Assembly (NCBI GenBank): GCA_029256065.1
Contig: JAQSYT010000002.1
Span: forward strand, 1-53,549
Direction of reading: 5' to 3'
Source of the DNA: Paenibacillaceae bacterium
Lineage (GTDB): Bacteria; Bacillota; Bacilli; Paenibacillales; NBRC-103111
Length of the DNA stretch: 53,549 nt
The notes beneath the pieces are model-generated. The model had not been told where the DNA came from. It did not search any database and saw only the letters and a list, made by a program, of their open reading frames with translations. Positions within the stretch are counted from its first letter, which is position 1; every line of letters begins with the position of its first letter. Positions 7,566-15,482 of this stretch are shown here, in pieces. The translations under genes and the position numbers were made by a program.

Positions 7566-7749
7566 AACAAACTATTCCTATTAAATTTATAGGATTTCTC
7601 GTCCGGTCAACCGGAGAGCGGCATAGGCTTTAACAACACAACAAATTAGGAGTAGAACCTCAAATTGGCTGCGCCAATTTCGAGGCTGCCGCAACCCATC
7701 CGGCCAATGGCTTGGACCGGGTTGCTACGAAAAAGGAGGAGGCTCTGCT
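7566..7749 (+). other. Structured 5' leader of ssuD, class unknown
   Basis: The leader folds into three clear hairpins: 7598-7618 (CTC/GAG and TCCGG/CCGGA around TCAA), 7658-7685 (AAATTGGC/GCCAATTT closed by CCTC/GAGG, 12 pairs), and 7691-7725 (GCAAC/GTTGC, CCGG/CCGG, CCAA/TTGG). The last ends nine bases before the first GGAGG. I looked for S-box, T-box, FMN and cobalamin landmarks and found none. There is no U-run, so it is not an obvious attenuator; translational control of ssuD or RNA stabilisation is possible. Confidence 0.45.
7574..7596 (+). promoter_or_regulatory. CymR-like operator at the start of the sulfonate leader
   Basis: TCCTAT (7576-7581) and ATAGGA (7589-7594) form a perfect inverted repeat around TAAATTT, within an AT-rich ATTCCTAT...ATAGGATT context. 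Rrf2-type CymR repressors of Bacillota bind sites built from TAGGAAT-like half sites at sulfur-assimilation genes. Position a few bases after the predicted transcription start suits repression under sulfur sufficiency. The assignment is by resemblance and by the downstream ssuD, not by a matrix score. Confidence 0.5.
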
Positions 7750-8922
7750 ATGACAAGCACGCAGCATGTGGAATTCGGTTGGTTTATTCCCACTACCGGA
7801 GACAGCGCTTATCTGGGAGTCCCTCCCGAACGGGAGCCCTCCCCCGCTTACCTGGTCCAGGTGGCCCAGGAAGCGGAGCAGGCCGGGTATGAATTTGCCC
7901 TAATTCCCGCAGGCGGGGATTGCCTGGATGGCTGGGTAGTCGGCTCATGGGTAGCTGCCCATACTACGAAGCTGAAAACACTGGTAGCCGTTCGCCCGGG
8001 GCTTATCGCTCCGGTGCTGGCAGCAAGGATGGGGGCAACCCTGGACCGTTTGTCCGGCGGACGGACTCTGATCAATGTGGTCACCGGACATTATCCGGCG
8101 GACCTGAAGGCTACAGGAGACCCGCTGCATGGAGATCATGACGGCCGGTACAAACGAACCGGAGAATTTCTGGAGATTCTGAAGGGCGTTTGGGAGCAGG
8201 AGCATAACGGGCTGTCCGCTGCCGCAAGCCTGAACGGAGCCGGACGCAAGATCGAAGGCTTCAGCTTCCAGGGGGAGCATTACCAGGTGGAGAATGCGGT
8301 GAGCCGCCCGGAGGTGCTGCAGCGCCCCCATCCCCCGCTTTATTTCGGCGGAAGCTCGGAGGCCGGCAAGCGGGTAGCCGCCCGCTGGGCTGACGTATAT
8401 CTCATGTGGGCGGAGCCTCTGGACTGGATTCAAGCGCAAATCAGCGAGATGCACCGCTATCTGGAGGAGCTGGAGGCGGAAACCGGCATCCGGCGCCAGC
8501 TCCGTTACGGGCTGCGGGCCCAGGTGGTGGTCCGGGAGACGGAGGAAGAGGCTTGGGCCGCCGCCCGGCGCATTATCAGCAAGGTACCGCCGGCACAGCT
8601 GGAGGCGCTGGAGAAGGCCCATGCCACCACCGATGCGGTGAATCAGACCCGCCAGAGCCAATTGTACCGGGAATCCGCCGGGAACGGACATATTCTCGGC
8701 CCCAATCTTTGGGCAGGGCTTACTGCCTTAAGAGGTGGCGGCGCTGTTGCACTGGTAGGCACCCCGGAGCAGATCGCCGAACGGCTGGCAGAGTACCGGG
8801 ATGTTGGGATCACCTCCTTCGTTCTCTCCGGCTATCCTCATCTGGAGGAAGCGGAGATCACCGGGAGACTGCTGCTGCCTGCCGCCAAAAAAAGACTGGC
8901 CGGCCCCATTCTGACAAATTGA
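7750..8922 (+). CDS. ssuD: FMNH2-dependent alkanesulfonate monooxygenase (SsuD-type)
   Basis: A 390-residue cytoplasmic TIM-barrel flavin monooxygenase of the bacterial luciferase-like family that splits C-S bonds of sulfonates to give an aldehyde and sulfite. It aligns along its whole length with E. coli SsuD (381 residues): FGWFIPTTGDSAYLG at the start, RPGLIAPVLAARMGATLDRL, the NVVTG flavin-site segment, PPLYFGGSS, and FVLSGYPHLEEA near the end. An insertion of about 20 residues occurs before the KIEGFSFQGEHY strand. ATG 7750 follows GGAGG (7738-7742) at seven bases. It is first in an operon with a sugar-type importer rather than the usual SsuABC, so its substrate may be a sulfonated sugar or glycoside-derived sulfonate; SmoC-type sulfoquinovose monooxygenases belong to the same superfamily. 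No flavin reductase of SsuE type is adjacent. Confidence 0.88.
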   Translation: MTSTQHVEFGWFIPTTGDSAYLGVPPEREPSPAYLVQVAQEAEQAGYEFALIPAGGDCLDGWVVGSWVAAHTTKLKTLVAVRPGLIAPVLAARMGATLDRLSGGRTLINVVTGHYPADLKATGDPLHGDHDGRYKRTGEFLEILKGVWEQEHNGLSAAASLNGAGRKIEGFSFQGEHYQVENAVSRPEVLQRPHPPLYFGGSSEAGKRVAARWADVYLMWAEPLDWIQAQISEMHRYLEELEAETGIRRQLRYGLRAQVVVRETEEEAWAAARRIISKVPPAQLEALEKAHATTDAVNQTRQSQLYRESAGNGHILGPNLWAGLTALRGGGAVALVGTPEQIAERLAEYRDVGITSFVLSGYPHLEEAEITGRLLLPAAKKRLAGPILTN

Positions 8923-8941
8923 CATGTTGGAGGCATTCCAT

Positions 8942-10261
8942 ATGAAAAAAAGCCTGTTTTACCTATTCCTGATTATTCTGGCTGTCAGCACGGTGTTGGC
9001 CGGCTGCGGGAACGGCGGAGCCGCTGACGCAAGCAGCTCCCCCACCGCCACCGGTGCTGCCGGAGCTCCGGCAACAGCAGCTCCTACGGCTAAAACCGGA
9101 GGCACCCCCGTGAAGCTGAGCTTCATCCATTGGCGGGGCGAGGATGTGAAAACCCTGGACGCCATTATTAAGGCTTTCCAGCAGGAGAATCCCAACATTA
9201 CGGTGGAAACACAGACCTTCCCTTCCGCCGACTACCAATCCAGCGCTCAGGCGAAGCTGGTGGACGGCTCTGTAGGAGATGTGTTCACTTCCTTCCCGGG
9301 AGCCCAGTTCGAGGCCATCGCCAAAGCGGGTCTGTTCGCCGACCTCAGTAAAGAAGCCTTTCTCGGCAATTTCACCCCGTCTCTGATTGAAGCGGGCAAA
9401 AAGAACGGCGCCCAGCTGGCCGTTCCCTACCAATTGGTGTACAACATCCCCATTTATAATGTGGAGCTGTTCGAAAAGCATGGCATCACCCCTCCCACTG
9501 ACTGGGAAGGCTTCCTGGCCGCTGCCGAGAAGCTGAAGAACGCCGGCATTACGCCCATCGCTTTTGCCGGAGCGGGTGTGGGTCCGGGCCAGTTTATGAA
9601 CCCGATGGTGATGAACAATGCCCCCGATCCGGAGATTTTCACCAAGCTGGAGGCAGGCACCACCAAGCTCACAGAGGAATGGTGGGTGAAAACCCTGTCC
9701 CAGTTCAAGGAGCTGAACGACAAGGGCTATTTCCAGAAGGATTCCGCAGGCACCAAGGATGAAGGCGCCAATGCTCTTTTTATCCAGGGAAAAGCGGCTA
9801 TTCTGGCTTCCGGCTCCTACCAGATGGCGCCCAACAAGCAGCAGAATCCGGCGCTGAAGCAAAAGCTGCTGGCCCCCATTACCGTGTCCAAGGACAAAGC
9901 AGTGTTCGAGGGCATCCACACCACCACATTTATGCTGGCGGTAAACAGCAAATCGAAGCATCCGGAGGAAGCGAAGAAGTTTATTGAGTTCTTAAGCCGC
10001 AAGGAAATCGCAGGCAAATACGCCAACGAAACCGGACAGAACGTGACGGTGAAGGATGTGGCCTACACCAGCGAGGAGCTGAAAACCATCGCCGAGTGGG
10101 CCTCGAAGAAAACCCGCTTCCAGCCCCGGTTCACCATCACCAACGGGGAAATCCAGAAGGCGGTGCTGGCCTCCATCCAGGCCGTCCTGACGAACAAAAC
10201 ACCGGAGCAGGCGGCTGCGGAGGCCCAAGCAATTGTAGACCAGCAGTTGGGCAAAAAATAG
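8942..10261 (+). CDS. Sugar-type ABC transporter substrate-binding lipoprotein
   Basis: A 439-residue lipoprotein with signal peptide and lipobox VLAGC (Cys at about residue 22), a Ser/Thr/Ala/Pro linker, then a two-lobed family 1 (MalE/UgpB-like) solute-binding fold: LSFIHWRGEDVKTLDAIIKAFQQENP, an AKLVDGSVGDVF segment, PYQLVYNIPIYN, and FIQGKAAILASGSY are typical of CUT1 binding proteins. It captures substrate outside the membrane for the two permeases that follow. ATG 8942 follows GGAGG (8929-8933) at eight bases and only 19 bases after ssuD. Classical sulfonate importers use the unrelated SsuA/TauA fold, so a carbohydrate-like ligand is implied; the exact ligand cannot be read from the sequence. 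Confidence 0.85.
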   Translation: MKKSLFYLFLIILAVSTVLAGCGNGGAADASSSPTATGAAGAPATAAPTAKTGGTPVKLSFIHWRGEDVKTLDAIIKAFQQENPNITVETQTFPSADYQSSAQAKLVDGSVGDVFTSFPGAQFEAIAKAGLFADLSKEAFLGNFTPSLIEAGKKNGAQLAVPYQLVYNIPIYNVELFEKHGITPPTDWEGFLAAAEKLKNAGITPIAFAGAGVGPGQFMNPMVMNNAPDPEIFTKLEAGTTKLTEEWWVKTLSQFKELNDKGYFQKDSAGTKDEGANALFIQGKAAILASGSYQMAPNKQQNPALKQKLLAPITVSKDKAVFEGIHTTTFMLAVNSKSKHPEEAKKFIEFLSRKEIAGKYANETGQNVTVKDVAYTSEELKTIAEWASKKTRFQPRFTITNGEIQKAVLASIQAVLTNKTPEQAAAEAQAIVDQQLGKK

Positions 10262-10262
10262 C

Positions 10263-11135
10263 ATGAAGCGATACCGGTCTCTTCTGCTGTTTTTCCTGCC
10301 GGGAACCGCCCTGTATCTGCTTTTGTTCGTGTACCCCTCCGTCACGGGGCTGTATTATTCCCTGACGGACTGGGACGGCCTTTCTCCAACATACCGGTTT
10401 GTGGGTTTAGACAATTATGCGGTGCTGGCTGAGCATATCGTCTTCCGCAAGTCCCTGGTCAATAACTTGAAGTTTATGCTGGCAGTGGTGCTGCTGCAGT
10501 TTCTTGTATCCTTGCTTTTATCCCTGCAGCTGTCCCGCAACTCCAAGGTAAATGTGGCGCTGCGTTCGCTGTACTTTGTGCCGACTGTGATTTCATCTGT
10601 GGCGGTAGGCTTCATCTGGACCTTCATCTATGATCCCACCCTGGGATTGTTGAACAACCTGCTGGACGGACTAGGACTGGCGGGGTTATCGCAAAACTGG
10701 CTGGGAGACCCCAACCTGGCCATTTTTTCACTGGCCTTCGTGCAGGCCTGGGCCCACATCGGCCAGATGGTGATTCTGTTCGTAGCCGGACTGCAGTCCA
10801 TTCCGGCAGAGCTGGTGGAGGCTGCCCGCCTGGACGGCGCCACCCGCTGGACCCTGTTTCGCCGGGTTACCTGGCCGCTGTTGGCTCCTGCAGCCACCAT
10901 TGTCGCCGCATATACCACCATCCAGTCGTTCAAGGCCTTTGATCTGATCTTCACCATGACCAGCGGCGGCCCCAACTATGCCACGGAGATCCTGTCCACC
11001 TTCATCTACAGTGCCGCTTTTACAAATTACACTTATGGGTTGGCCTCCGCGGCCTCCATGTTCTTCCTGGCGCTGATCTGCCTGTTTACCTACCTCCAAT
11101 TCCGTCTGCTGCGTGCGGAGAGGGTGGCTTATTGA
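10263..11135 (+). CDS. CUT1 ABC transporter permease, MalF/UgpA-like
   Basis: A 290-residue inner-membrane permease with six predicted transmembrane segments, a large periplasmic-side segment after the first, and the cytoplasmic EAA loop EAARLDGATRWTLFRRVTWP (residues about 187-206) that docks the ATPase. SGGPNYATEILSTFIY near the C-terminus is typical of the MalF half of sugar importers. Its ATG lies one base after the binding-protein stop codon and no good ribosome site precedes it, so translation is probably coupled. No ATPase gene is in the operon; such importers often share an MsmK-type ATPase encoded elsewhere. Confidence 0.88.
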   Translation: MKRYRSLLLFFLPGTALYLLLFVYPSVTGLYYSLTDWDGLSPTYRFVGLDNYAVLAEHIVFRKSLVNNLKFMLAVVLLQFLVSLLLSLQLSRNSKVNVALRSLYFVPTVISSVAVGFIWTFIYDPTLGLLNNLLDGLGLAGLSQNWLGDPNLAIFSLAFVQAWAHIGQMVILFVAGLQSIPAELVEAARLDGATRWTLFRRVTWPLLAPAATIVAAYTTIQSFKAFDLIFTMTSGGPNYATEILSTFIYSAAFTNYTYGLASAASMFFLALICLFTYLQFRLLRAERVAY

Positions 11136-11180
11136 TTGGGCCTCAGCAGCATCCCATTTTCGAAAAAAGGAGGCTTTCCC

Positions 11181-11996
11181 ATGGTCCTGCGTATTGCCCG
11201 GACCCTGCTCCTCTCCGGCTTCGCCGTTATCATTCTGGTTCCGCTGCTGCTGGTGGTCTTCACATCCATGAAGTCCAACGTCCAGTTCTACGCCGACCCT
11301 CTGGGACTGCCCCCGGCGCTTCAGGCCGGCAACTTCCGGGAGCTGTTCACCGGCCAGCCCATCTGGACCTACTTCGGCAACAGCATCCTGGTGACGGGCA
11401 GTGCAGTCCTGCTGGAGCTGGTGCTGGGGGCCATGATCGCCTACGGCATCATCCGTTCCGGACGGCGGGTCAGCAGGGGCATGTATGCCCTGTTCGTAGC
11501 GGGGATGGCTATTCCCACCCAGGTGAACATGCTGCCCATCTATTCACTGGTGCGCAGGCTGGGCCTGGTGGACAGCCGTGTGGGTCTGGTGGCGGTGACC
11601 ATCGCTCTCCTGATGCCCTTGTCCGTTTTTATGCTAGCCGGCTTTATGCGCTCCCTGCCCAAGGAGATTCTGGAGGCCGGAGCCATCGACGGCGCCGGGG
11701 AATGGCGGCTTCTGACGCGGATCGCTGTCCCCTTGTCCGCACCCTATCTGGCATCCACGGCAGCCTTTCTTTTTGTCATCGTGTGGAATGATCTGCTGTT
11801 TCCCATGCTGCTCTTGAACGGCAAGACCAAGCTGACTCTGCCCCTGGCCATGCTCCGCTTCCGCGGGGAGTATGTGGCCAATTACACCATGCTGATGACG
11901 GGAGTAGCGGTTACCGCGCTGCCTATGATCCTCATTTATATCTTTCTCCAGCGGTATTTTATCGCCGGAGCCATGGCCGGTTCCCTGAAAGGATAG
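11181..11996 (+). CDS. CUT1 ABC transporter permease, MalG/UgpE-like
   Basis: A 271-residue permease with six transmembrane segments and the EAA motif EAGAIDGAGEWRLLTRIAVP (about 176-195). The second permease of a CUT1 pair normally has this length and ends in YIFLQRYFI-x-G-x-x-x-GSLKG, as here. ATG 11181 is preceded by AAGGAGG at eight bases; the 15-codon upstream in-frame extension starting from TTG is less likely. Together with the gene before it, it forms the membrane channel for the ligand delivered by the binding lipoprotein. Confidence 0.88.
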   Translation: MVLRIARTLLLSGFAVIILVPLLLVVFTSMKSNVQFYADPLGLPPALQAGNFRELFTGQPIWTYFGNSILVTGSAVLLELVLGAMIAYGIIRSGRRVSRGMYALFVAGMAIPTQVNMLPIYSLVRRLGLVDSRVGLVAVTIALLMPLSVFMLAGFMRSLPKEILEAGAIDGAGEWRLLTRIAVPLSAPYLASTAAFLFVIVWNDLLFPMLLLNGKTKLTLPLAMLRFRGEYVANYTMLMTGVAVTALPMILIYIFLQRYFIAGAMAGSLKG

Positions 11997-12008
11997 GAGG
12001 TGGGCGGC

Positions 12009-13964
12009 ATGCCTTCGTCTGTGGTGCAGCAGGAGCTTCTCCAGGAGCATCACCAGGAGTTTCTGGAGGGCTATTACTTTACGCCGTCGGAGCTGGAAAA
12101 ATCCGGTCCCGGCTGGCTCCTGCGCGCCGGAATTTCCCAAGCCAAGCCCAACTACCACATGGGTCCCAAAATCTCCCCTTACCATTATCTGATCTTCGTC
12201 CTGGATGGCGAGGGCCAGCTGACCCAGAACGGGCAAACCTATCCTTTGCGGAAAAATGACCTGTTCGCCCTTTTCCCCAACGAATCCCAGGAGTATTACA
12301 CTCTGAAGGAATCCCTGCTGCTTACAGTGTGGATGGCCTTTGACGGGCGCCATCTGGGGACACTGCTGGCCGGCGCAGGCTTGCTTCCCCGGACTCCCTG
12401 GCGCTCCGGTGCAGTGACGGAGGAGGTGGGGGCATGGTTCAGGGAGTTTTTTCTGTGGCACCGGGCCCACTCGGGACGGGATTCCGATCTTTTCCGGCTG
12501 TCTATGTTTTACCGGCTCTTCGGCCTCTTGGCAGACGGCCAGGATTCAGCCCGGACCTCCAACGGCGCCGAATCCTGGCTGCAGCGCGGCACTGAATATA
12601 TGCAGATCCATTATGCGGAGGGAATCACCGCCCGCCAGGTATCGGATTATGTGGGCATTGACCGCACCCATTTCAGCAAAAAGTTTACTGCCCGCTTCGG
12701 CCTGTCCCCGGGAAAATACATGCAGCGCCTGAAGATGAATGAAGCCCGTCGGCTTTTGATGGAAACCGACTACAAGCTGGCGGAAATAGCCCAGCTGGTG
12801 GGTTATCCCGACCTGTTCTCCTTCTCCAAAAGCTTTAAGAAGGCCTTCGGCCATTCCCCCAGCCGCAACCGGCCCGGAACGGGAAGCGGCCCGGAGCTTC
12901 CGGCAGCATTTGTCCTCCGCATTGCGGAGCTGTACGGCAAACCCGGGGAGCAATGGCTGCGGAATGCGCCCCGGATCGCCGCCTACTGTGAGACGCGCTG
13001 GGGCATAAGGACTGGCGCGCTGCTTTCTCTCTCCGGCCACTACATGGTGGAAGCGGAGCTGGGGGACGGCACGGAAGCGGTGCTGAAGCTGGGCGTGCCC
13101 GGCAAGGCGATCCGCTCGGAGCTGGAGGCTCTCCAGGCCTTCCAGGGCCGGGGCTGCGCCCGGCTCCTGAATGCGGAGGCCGACAGAGGCATCCTGCTGC
13201 TGGAGCGGGTTAAGCCCGGCTACTCTCTGGCGGAGGCCTGCGGCGGAGGGGCCATGCGGCAGGCAGTTGCTCTGCGGAATGCCCCTTCCGCAGCTCCGGT
13301 ACCCGGCAGCAGCATCACTGGAGATGACGCCGCTGTCATTGCCGCCCAGGTCATCCGGGCGCTGCACCAGGACGTTCCCGCAATCCCGGCTGACAGCCGC
13401 TTTGAGAGCCTGCGCCAATGGCCGGAGGAGCTGGCGTCCCTCCGGGACCGGGCTGCCGATCCGGAGGCGGATGCTCTCCTGGGCCGGACGGAGGCATTGC
13501 TGGCCTGGCTTACCGCCACCTCCGGGCCGCAGCGGCTGCTCCACGGCAATCTGGCTTGTTGCCATCTATTGGCCGGAGAAGGGGATGCCTGGACGGCCAT
13601 CCATCCCAAGGGAATCCTTGGCGAAGCCGAGTATGAGGCGGCGCCGTTTTTGTTAAGTCAGCTGCCGGGTGAAGAGGCAGTTGAAGCCATAGGCAGGAAG
13701 GCGCGGCTCCTGGCGGACGCTCTGGGCTGGGATGTGCGGCGGCTCTTGGCTTGGAGCCTGTGCCATTGCGTGCTTGCCGCTTACCGGAGCTGGAACGGGC
13801 CGCAGCAGCTTATGCCCGCGAATGCCTCCGCCGGCTCTGCCGAAGAAAGCGTCACAGACTTCCGGCCGGAGGGTGCCGAAGCTGTTCAAGAGGCATTCCG
13901 GATTGCGTCCGGACTGATCCGTCTTCTGAAAGAGCATCACCACATAGAAGGGAAAAGAGGCTGA
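12009..13964 (+). CDS. AraC-family regulator fused to a degenerate APH(6)/hydroxyurea-kinase-like domain
   Basis: A 651-residue fusion. Residues about 1-160 are an AraC-type cupin sensor and about 190-285 a complete AraC double helix-turn-helix (HFSKKFTARFGLSP, then VGYPDLFSFSKSFKKAFGHSP). Residues about 300-645 resemble streptomycin 6-kinase/hydroxyurea-resistance kinases: AVLKLGVPG with the ATP lysine, SELEAL for the alpha-C glutamate, ILLLERVKPG, and an HG-x-L...HPKG block. In active members this block reads HGDLHxxN and DPKG; here the catalytic Asp is Asn514, the metal-binding Asn is His519 and the metal-binding Asp is His532. All three are lost, so it is probably a pseudokinase that senses a ligand. 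ATG 12009 follows AGGAGG by eight bases, and the gene begins 12 bases after the permease. It likely regulates this operon. Confidence 0.85.
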   Translation: MPSSVVQQELLQEHHQEFLEGYYFTPSELEKSGPGWLLRAGISQAKPNYHMGPKISPYHYLIFVLDGEGQLTQNGQTYPLRKNDLFALFPNESQEYYTLKESLLLTVWMAFDGRHLGTLLAGAGLLPRTPWRSGAVTEEVGAWFREFFLWHRAHSGRDSDLFRLSMFYRLFGLLADGQDSARTSNGAESWLQRGTEYMQIHYAEGITARQVSDYVGIDRTHFSKKFTARFGLSPGKYMQRLKMNEARRLLMETDYKLAEIAQLVGYPDLFSFSKSFKKAFGHSPSRNRPGTGSGPELPAAFVLRIAELYGKPGEQWLRNAPRIAAYCETRWGIRTGALLSLSGHYMVEAELGDGTEAVLKLGVPGKAIRSELEALQAFQGRGCARLLNAEADRGILLLERVKPGYSLAEACGGGAMRQAVALRNAPSAAPVPGSSITGDDAAVIAAQVIRALHQDVPAIPADSRFESLRQWPEELASLRDRAADPEADALLGRTEALLAWLTATSGPQRLLHGNLACCHLLAGEGDAWTAIHPKGILGEAEYEAAPFLLSQLPGEEAVEAIGRKARLLADALGWDVRRLLAWSLCHCVLAAYRSWNGPQQLMPANASAGSAEESVTDFRPEGAEAVQEAFRIASGLIRLLKEHHHIEGKRG

Positions 13965-13969
13965 AATTC

Positions 13970-15238
13970 ATGACATTCGTTGCTTCCGCTGTTTCAGGGC
14001 AAAAGCGCCAGCTGGCCCTGCAGGAGGTCATTGCCAAATACAGCGATGTCTCCCCATTGGCGATTGTAAAATCCGATGTGATCCGCCGGGGGATTGTCTA
14101 TACGGAGCGTGCCTTAAGCGCCGTTGACCGGGAAAAGCACCAATACCAGCAGCGGGTGCTGGTCGGCTCCAACGGTGAGGAGAATTCCGTGGTGCCGGTA
14201 TCCCTTACCCTGCGGGACGGCACAACGATTATTATCGGACCCAATCCCAAGGCTCCTGATCCGTACCAGATTGACCTGGTGGACGGCAAGCCGTTTATTG
14301 TGGACCGGGGAGTGCCTATTGAAGAAGTCGACTATTGGTACCAGCCGGATTTTTATAAAAAAACCACCTCACTTGGCACCCCCATGTGGCAGGTAGCGTC
14401 AGCCCGGCCCCAGCGGATGGACATCGATCCCAACAGCCACTGCTTTTTCTGGCAAAAGGATGCCGGAGGCGCCTGCAAATTCTGCAATATCAACGCCAAC
14501 TCCGGCAAAAGCAAAAAGGAGCGTAACATCGCCGTCAATCTGAAGGCGCAGGATGTGTACGAAACCGTCCGGGAGGCGTTGAGGCAGCCGGGGGCGTTTA
14601 CCAACCTGAAAATGAGCTCCGGCTCCATCCTCACCGGCGAAGCGGTGCTGGATGACGAGGTGGACATGTATATTGAGATGCTGCAGGCGGCAGGAGATAA
14701 CTTTCGCGCGAAGAAGTTTCCCAGCACCATCGTAGCCTCGGCCTTCAGCGAGAAGCAGCTGGCCCGGCTTTATGAAAATACGGGGCTGACCACCTACACC
14801 TCGGACATCGAGGTTCTGAATGAAGAGAAATTTGCCTGGATTTGCCCCGGCAAGCATAAGGTTATCGGCTATCAGGAGTGGAAGCGGCGGATTATTGCCG
14901 CTGTGGATATTTTCGGCAGAGGCAATGTCAGCACGGGTACGGTAGGCGGCGTGGAAACCGCCCAGCCCTATGGTTTTGCGGACGAGGACGAGGCGCTGAA
15001 GGCGGTGCTTGAGGAAGCAGAGGATTTTGTCCGGCAGGGTGTCAGTGTGGTCCACTGCGTCTGGGTGCCGATCCCGGGCTCCGCCTTCCACAAGCAAACG
15101 GCTCCTTCTCTGGAGTATTACGTCCGGCTGGCCAAGGGACTCCGTGACCTGCGCCGCCAGTATGGCCTGAATGTGGACATGGACAACTACCGCCGCTGCG
15201 GCAACCACCCGGACACGGATTTGGACCGGGTGCACTAG
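13970..15238 (+). CDS. Radical-SAM-like protein with an atypical cysteine motif
   Basis: A 422-residue cytoplasmic protein. Residues about 145-395 read as a radical-SAM/biotin-synthase-like barrel: a three-cysteine cluster in which the first Cys is ten residues before a C-KF-C pair (CX10CX2C, not CX3CX2C), then LKMSSGSILTGEA, YTSDIEVLNEE, STGTVGGVE and a VHCVWVPIPGSAFH strand. The C-terminus has DMDNYRRCGNHPDTDLDR with another Cys. The first 140 residues are a separate beta-rich domain. The start ATG 13970 has AGAGG nine bases upstream and lies five bases after the AraC-kinase stop, so it belongs to the sulfonate operon. The reaction is unknown; a role in processing the imported sulfonate or an organosulfur product is inference from the neighbours. 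Confidence 0.65.
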   Translation: MTFVASAVSGQKRQLALQEVIAKYSDVSPLAIVKSDVIRRGIVYTERALSAVDREKHQYQQRVLVGSNGEENSVVPVSLTLRDGTTIIIGPNPKAPDPYQIDLVDGKPFIVDRGVPIEEVDYWYQPDFYKKTTSLGTPMWQVASARPQRMDIDPNSHCFFWQKDAGGACKFCNINANSGKSKKERNIAVNLKAQDVYETVREALRQPGAFTNLKMSSGSILTGEAVLDDEVDMYIEMLQAAGDNFRAKKFPSTIVASAFSEKQLARLYENTGLTTYTSDIEVLNEEKFAWICPGKHKVIGYQEWKRRIIAAVDIFGRGNVSTGTVGGVETAQPYGFADEDEALKAVLEEAEDFVRQGVSVVHCVWVPIPGSAFHKQTAPSLEYYVRLAKGLRDLRRQYGLNVDMDNYRRCGNHPDTDLDRVH

Positions 15239-15248
15239 GGGCGGGCAC

Positions 15249-15443
15249 TGTAAGCGCCAAACAATGTACGTTATCCTCCTCACCCCCCCGACTTTTGGCC
15301 ATGTAAGCGCCAAGCAATGTACGCTATTGGCCCAAAAAAACCTTATACAGCAGCCTTTTCAGCTAATAGGTACATTTTATGTATGCTATTTCCTCCCGGC
15401 GAGGGGATGGCAGTCCAATAGCGTACATTTGATGCCCGCTATC
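15249..15443. repeat. Direct and inverted short repeats (AATGTACGCTATT family)
   Basis: The 244-base gap between the radical-SAM and split-barrel genes contains two 27-base direct copies at 15249-15275 and 15302-15328 (24 of 27 identical, sharing TGTAAGCGCCAA and CAATGTACG). The 15-mer AATGTACGCTATTGG at 15316-15330 recurs exactly inverted at 15415-15429. Related TATGCTATT and CCCGCTATC segments are at 15379-15390 and 15433-15443. No ORF with a ribosome site lies here. The motif shares AATARCG with the cluster near 3500, suggesting one superfamily of dispersed repeats. Confidence 0.65.
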
Positions 15444-15482
15444 ATGAGCCTACAAGCAAATATCAAAGAAGGAGGAACCCGC

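Noticed and set aside
7566-7749. S-box (SAM) riboswitch before ssuD
   Set aside because: The conserved S-box segments and kink-turn pattern are absent, so I left the leader unclassified.
13751-13969. Extended N-terminus of the radical-SAM-like frame
   Set aside because: It overlaps the AraC-pseudokinase gene and lacks a ribosome site; ATG 13970 has AGAGG at nine bases.
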